Assembly: GCF_025602895.1 (NCBI RefSeq)
Contig: NW_026516211.1
Location: 434,001 to 498,000, forward strand
Length of the DNA stretch: 64,000 bases
Direction of reading: 5' to 3'
From: Polychytrium aggregatum
Taxonomy: Eukaryota > Chytridiomycota > Chytridiomycetes > Polychytriales
The first letter of the stretch is position 1, and each line of letters starts with the position of its first letter. Of the stretch, positions 60,001 through 64,000 are shown in pieces. Position numbers and translations under genes: made by a program. The notes beneath the pieces were generated by a model that saw nothing but the letters and a program-made list of their open reading frames with translations, had not been told where the DNA came from and made no database searches.

Positions 60001-61583
60001 TCAATGTATTCAGACCCTCGTTTAACAATGTAATAACGCCCTGTGCCTTTTCCTGGGCATTTGGTGTGGGCTTGGCAAACCAAAGCGATCCCCGGGTGTT
60101 GAATGCCCATATTAATCCACCCATGGCTGCCGTAAACGAAGGAGCCTGAGCGAAAGTTGAAGAAAGTGATAAGTCGTTTCCATGCTGATTAGTCCCAGAA
60201 ACAACTTTGAACGGAGAATGACCATTGAATGACTATACATTGATGATTGATTTAGAACCTCAGCTCTTCTCACCAGCAGATGATGAAAAGCTTGCTCTTA
60301 CCTGGAATAGGCCACCGCTGCAGTATTTATGTCCCACTTTTGGACGACTTGACTCAATGAACCGATGAGACACTGGATACCGGTTCGGCGAGTATTCTGG
60401 CGTTAGAGCAAGCATGCTGGTGGCAGCAACAGGAGACCACACAACTCACGTCTTGGGGATTCCTGTGAAGCGAGAGGCCGGTGGTCAGTCAAAGCTCGCC
60501 AAAGCGACATGCTGGTCCTATGGCAGCAGACACTCGTGCTGGAACCCAAGAAGCCATATTGGTGTATCCCATGGCGCAGACCATGGACATACTGACCAGT
60601 TGTGCCGGATGTGCTGAGATAGGCAATGTTATCATCAAGAGGCCGGCAGGCTTCGAGCGAGGGAGCCGGGACGCTGTCCAGGAGAGGGAAGGCGCCAGCA
60701 TCGATAGGCTCGAGTCCTTCGACTCGTCCGGGCTTGGTGTGGTGGTAGAGTACATATCGGATCTTGAGCCTGTCGAGGATGGGTTGTCAGATGTGTGGGC
60801 GTCCCTGATGTTGCTGGTGTTGCTGGTATCACTCGTGCCATGGATATCGCTGAGTTGCCAACGGACGAGCCATGCTGTCAAGGAACAAACCTGTCGCAGA
60901 GGGCCTTGCGGACGGACGGACGAGGGCCAGTTGAGGGCAAAGTTGATGACTTTCCTGGAGCAGCAAGTCGGAGTGGGCCAGGGTGAGTGTTCTCCGGCAT
61001 GGCAACATCATGGCAACATCATGGCAACAGCATGGCAGCAGCATGGCAACAGCATGAGGCGAGCGATTGCCGCGGCCACTCACTTGCCGAGGATCCACAG
61101 GGCAACCGAATAGAACATCCAGTGCACCTCGGGCTCGCAGAAGGTCGCCACGACGTCGTGGCCCTCATCGTTCCAGCCCGGGAGAGCCTTGAGCCCCTGG
61201 GCAATCGAGTAAGCCTTCTCCCAGAGCTGGAGGTAGCTATAGCGCTCAGCCTTGCCGTTCTCGAGTGTGAGGGCGGCGAGGACATGGGGTTCGTTCTGGG
61301 CCATCTTGATGATCGCTTCGACAGGATGCATCCAGGGGTCATAGGCAGCCATGGCTGGCTTGGGCTGCTGGGCAGAAGTGGCTGACTCGGCTGCAGCATC
61401 CACATCAGCTCCGGCGCCAGCCTCGACGGCAGCGGCAGCAGCGGCAGCAGGCTCACCATCGGGCAGGAGCGAGGTTGTCATGGCTGGAGCCGAGACTGGA
61501 GAGGCGGTGGTTCCAGGGATACCCCTGTCGCTGGGAGAGTCGTCGGACGACCCGAAGCAGCACGAAAGCATCTTGAAGACCAT
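57009..61583 (-). CDS. Adenylation-carrier-thioester reductase (NRPS-like, CAR-type), copy B
   Basis: Inverted paralogue of copy A with the same domain order and exon plan. Start ATG 61583 (MVFKMLSCCFGSSDDSPSD, then an Ala run); first exon ends LWILGK. Adenylation: canonical A3 STSGTTGIPKT, again with GIPKT on a 13-nt micro-exon; LHCGYGSSEV; GFLSDGSPRVCTMDWVEM; KVKVNGVYVDLNALEEMV; FNDSGKRDLKKL. The carrier and reductase domains are the same as copy A over the shared tract. The last exon differs (LFEIVKAFGWTVLFESHEQF ... GIFVRTGRN, stop at 57009). Exon 2 is 64 nt against 60 in copy A because of an extra CGTC in a CGTC run. With the copy A acceptor this would shift the frame; an AAG acceptor 7 nt downstream (IRYVLYHHTKPGR) would restore it. 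So copy B may be intact with different splicing, or damaged. Intron 1 has a CATGGCAACAT repeat. Confidence 0.85.
57561..58795. repeat. Inverted long repeat, arm B (1,235 bp)
   Basis: Reverse complement of 42393-43627, same length with no indel, including the CACAC/TGTGG microsatellite in the intron. Distance between arms is about 13.9 kb. Confidence 0.9.
60999..61055 (+). repeat. 12-base minisatellite (CATGGCAACATC-like), about five copies
   Basis: Imperfect tandem copies, some with CAG for CAT, inside intron 1 of reductase copy B. Confidence 0.85.
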
Positions 61584-62639
61584 CTTGGAGGGCGATCGAC
61601 AGATGGGAGAAACGAGGGGCGACGGGGCTGCTTTTATCGGCCATTATCCGGGTGGATCCTTGGTTCTCCAATGTGGGTGCAGCGGCTTTCTCTTGCCTTT
61701 GCTGGGTCCTTTGCCTGCTGAGTCTGTTCGAGTCGGTAGCGCATATCTCCTGTCTGCTGATTTTCGTGCACACGCCGCTTTCCCCTCGTTTCCTGTCGAC
61801 GCGACGCGAACCCCCGCAGATCAACTCGCATGGCTGCACTCCTGGGCGGCCTGTTTGGTGCTGCTTGGCTGCCGGGGGATGCGGAGATATCTGGATGCTG
61901 TCTTCGTGGTTCATATGTCTTTGTGGTTCATATGTCTTTGTGGCTGTTCTGCATGCGACCCGGCAAAAGCGACTCGATGCAAGCGATTTGATGCCCAGAC
62001 ACACAGCCTGAGCCTGACCAACTCTGGTGGGCTGTGGCATGATTCGGCCCAGGTTGATCCTTTGATCGTGGTTGCCAGTCCATCAACCGGGCGATATCCC
62101 CCCGAGGCGTGAGGCCGTCGCAAGGCCTCCCCACTGTCGGATGAACAGTCGTAGAACCAGACACCCGAGCAAGAAAAACGAAATGGTATCCTTAAACGTT
62201 CTTCCTTGGACGGAACATGCTGTTCTGACTCAGAGCCGTCGCTTTTGTTCTGGATACTGAATACACTTGCCTGACGATCGCAATCACGGCCAAACAGCGT
62301 GCTCACAGTGTCTGGAGACCAACCCACTCCAGTCATCCGACCAGATGTGCTCGAGACTGTGCTCGAGACTGTGCTCTCGTAAGTCAGCCAACCAAGACAG
62401 CGGTGCAATCCCGTGGCCTGCCCGCTGGGCCCGCATATCGCTGGGAGGGGCACTCAGGGACATCACTGCCCTGTTTCGTTACGAACAGAGATATCATAGT
62501 ATTCGTGACAGTTTGGGTCGGCTGGATACGATGAGTCACCATATCGCCGCCGCTGTAGAAGAAGGTGAGAAAAAGTTCAGGACATAGCTTGAGGGTGCGC
62601 ATGGATCTTTCGTTTCGCTATCGCCATGGAAATGCAAAT
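61584..62639. other. Intergenic region upstream of reductase copy B
   Basis: Carries a duplicated TTCATATGTCTTTGTGG unit (61911-61946) and the Fanzor-derived fragment copy 2. Long frames on both strands are shadows of these. The reductase copy B promoter should lie in 61584-61900. Confidence 0.5.
62170..62475 (+). mobile_element. Internally deleted Fanzor-related element, copy 2
   Basis: On the plus strand: KNEMV ... TQSRRFCSGY, stop, IHLPDDRNHGQTACSQCLETNPLQSS, matching the minus strand of copy 1 almost base for base over about 230 bases. Differs by an extra unit of a GTGCTCGAGACT duplication (62347-62371) and a short insertion around 62195-62215. Orientation is opposite to copy 1. Same internal deletions relative to the relic at 36 kb, so both derive from one deleted ancestor. 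Confidence 0.65.
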
Positions 62640-63999
62640 CTATTCGAAGGAGTCTTGGTGTTCGTGATTCTTGAGAGATGCAGCTGATGGCCCACCGCGC
62701 AGACGTGCTGCGGCATACGGCGAGCGGCTTCTGTTGCGGTTCTGTTTCTGGGAAAAGTCCTCGGTAGATTCGTTTGCTCGGCGCAGGCGCTCGGCATAGA
62801 CTTCTTCAGCAACCTGGCGATCAGCATTGCCGGCCGATGGAGTGCGGCGGTGATGCCGCTCGTGGCCGACATGGGGCTGGTCGCTCGAAGATGGCGCGTC
62901 AGGTCTGACGCCGGGGGACATGTGCGGCGACCGAACCCCAGGGAATGGTGAGCGACTGCGGCTGCGGCTGCGGCTCTGGTTGCGGTGCTGCTGTTGCTGC
63001 ATTTGATGACCAAGCAGATTCTCGTTCGATGGGGCTGCATCAACACGGACACGGGGGATATCAGCCGATGCATTTCGGCTGTGGTAGCCGCGGCCGCTGT
63101 CTGTCGAGCCATTATGTTGGTGCAGCGAGTGGTTGATATCTCGTTGCGGGATGACGGGCGTACTGTTGGCGGTATTGGGGCGAACGTGGGGAGAGGATCC
63201 GGTGTGAAGATATGGGCTTGAATGAGATTGAGCCGGTGTACCGTGGCTAGGATTGGGGCCATGATCGTTGCGACGAAGTTCGGCCGCCGAGGGTCGATGC
63301 ATGTTTGTGGGCTCGGACGCATCGTGACGAGCTTCGCCCCAGGCTAGAGCTCGCGAGCTGACATAGGGCGATCGGCCACGGGAGTCTTCTGGGTGATCGC
63401 GGGCAGCATTGCCGTCGCTCTCGGGATGGTCGGTGTGGGATGGGTTGCGCTGATGGGATCGGCCACCGCCACTCATCTGACGCGAGTGGCGGGAGCGAGA
63501 GCGGTCCCGGGGCGGTATGGCCGGACCGGATTGGAGGACAGGAGAGGCAACGGCCCGAGGAGTGTTGGCGTGGCTGTAATCGTCCACGGTGATCTCGACA
63601 TGCTCGCGGGCGCGGTTGCCCGGATGAGCTTGGGCATGGCCATCGTGGCCGTGCTCCAGCGCCTCATGGGACTCGGTGTGCAGCGACTTGTCGCGACTGG
63701 CGATCACAGGAGTGCGGGGATGCTGCTTGGGTGTTCCTGCAGGAGTGCTCTGGAGGGCCTCGGCACTCGGTCGTGGATGATACAGGCGGTCTTGCTCGAG
63801 AGACCTGCGAGGCGTCCCAGGGCGGCTTCCATGGTGGGGGTCATCGCGCTCATGGACAGGACGGCCATCGCCGCTGGCGATAGTGTGGTGGTACAAACGA
63901 TCCTGCTCGAGAGACTTGCGGGGTGCATCGGGGCGATCTCCCTGATGACCTTCGTAGGTTGTGTAGAGCCCCGAGCGACGTTGGTCCAGGCGGCTGTTT
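62640..63999 (-). CDS. Disordered Ser/Arg/His/Pro-rich protein, 5' part outside window
   Basis: One open frame from the window edge to the stop at 62640, at least 450 residues. Contains repeated KSLEQDRLYHH and RSLEQDRLYHP units near the visible N terminus, then RDRSRSRHSRQMSGGG, an MQQQQHRN run and RSRSRSRSPFPG, a short predicted helical stretch (QVAEEVYAERLRRANESTED), and ends HEHQDSFE. SR dipeptides suggest an RNA-related or phosphorylated scaffold protein, but no family can be named. High charge, balanced codon use and absence of stops over 1.3 kb support coding. The upstream end, and any ordered domain, lie beyond the window. Confidence 0.65.
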   Translation of the reverse strand, partial: NSRLDQRRSGLYTTYEGHQGDRPDAPRKSLEQDRLYHHTIASGDGRPVHERDDPHHGSRPGTPRRSLEQDRLYHPRPSAEALQSTPAGTPKQHPRTPVIASRDKSLHTESHEALEHGHDGHAQAHPGNRAREHVEITVDDYSHANTPRAVASPVLQSGPAIPPRDRSRSRHSRQMSGGGRSHQRNPSHTDHPESDGNAARDHPEDSRGRSPYVSSRALAWGEARHDASEPTNMHRPSAAELRRNDHGPNPSHGTPAQSHSSPYLHTGSSPHVRPNTANSTPVIPQRDINHSLHQHNGSTDSGRGYHSRNASADIPRVRVDAAPSNENLLGHQMQQQQHRNQSRSRSRSRSPFPGVRSPHMSPGVRPDAPSSSDQPHVGHERHHRRTPSAGNADRQVAEEVYAERLRRANESTEDFSQKQNRNRSRSPYAAARLRGGPSAASLKNHEHQDSFE

Positions 64000-64000
64000 G

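Noticed and set aside
60489-60881. Frameshift in the third exon of copy B
   Set aside because: On re-reading, the frame IDAGAFPLLDSVPAPSLEAC continues correctly to STSGTTG; the apparent break was a misread of CCCTCTCC.

Overview
This is eukaryotic, almost certainly fungal, nuclear DNA. Nearly every recognisable gene is cut by short GT-AG introns (about 65-630 nt). The gene set (two velvet regulators, a KRE2/MNT1-type mannosyltransferase, SDS3, a GID1/RanBPM protein, carboxylic-acid-reductase-like enzymes) is fungal. A Fanzor (eukaryotic TnpB) relic, an EIPR1/TSSC1 homologue and intron-rich compact genes together suggest an early-diverging, chytrid-like fungus rather than a yeast. That placement is inference. 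Exon boundaries were worked out by eye from splice sites, phase and family motifs.

Layout. 1-3643 (+): 3' part of telomerase reverse transcriptase, 16 exons. 3827-7526 (-): elongin-C-like domain plus leucine-rich repeats. 7843-10470 (+): EIPR1 WD40 protein, divergent from the LRR gene. 11224-12567 (+): Pro/Ser-rich unknown protein behind TG and CT microsatellites. 13.5-15.5 kb: weakly coding, unresolved. 15.5-17.4 and 19.1-21.8 kb (+): two tandem velvet-domain paralogues. 23693-26384 (-): SPRY-LisH-CTLH/CRA protein of the GID/CTLH ubiquitin ligase. 27480-29256 (-): UDP-sugar transporter, divergent from 30374-33246 (+) SDS3-family Sin3/HDAC subunit. 33976-35863 (+): mannose-6-phosphate isomerase. 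35985-36782 (-): Fanzor relic. 37331-39031 (+): GT15 mannosyltransferase.

39745-44245 (+) and 57009-61583 (-) are two adenylation-carrier-reductase genes in inverted orientation. They share what appears to be an identical 1,235-bp tract, including an intron and its microsatellite. Between them lie tRNA-Ser(GCT), PRMT5 (-), MTHFR (+), a small twin-CX9C protein (-) and a two-dsRBD protein (+). 62640-63999 (-) is the 3' part of a disordered protein that continues past the window.

The most unusual biology is the mobile and rearranged DNA. A truncated Fanzor has at least two internally deleted relatives (about 44.87-45.15 kb and 62.17-62.46 kb), and the reductase pair shows recent gene conversion or duplication. 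Functional neighbourhoods include a mannose/nucleotide-sugar group (transporter, PMI, GT15) and a divergent MTHFR/PRMT5 pair that links methyl-group supply to methyl-group use.
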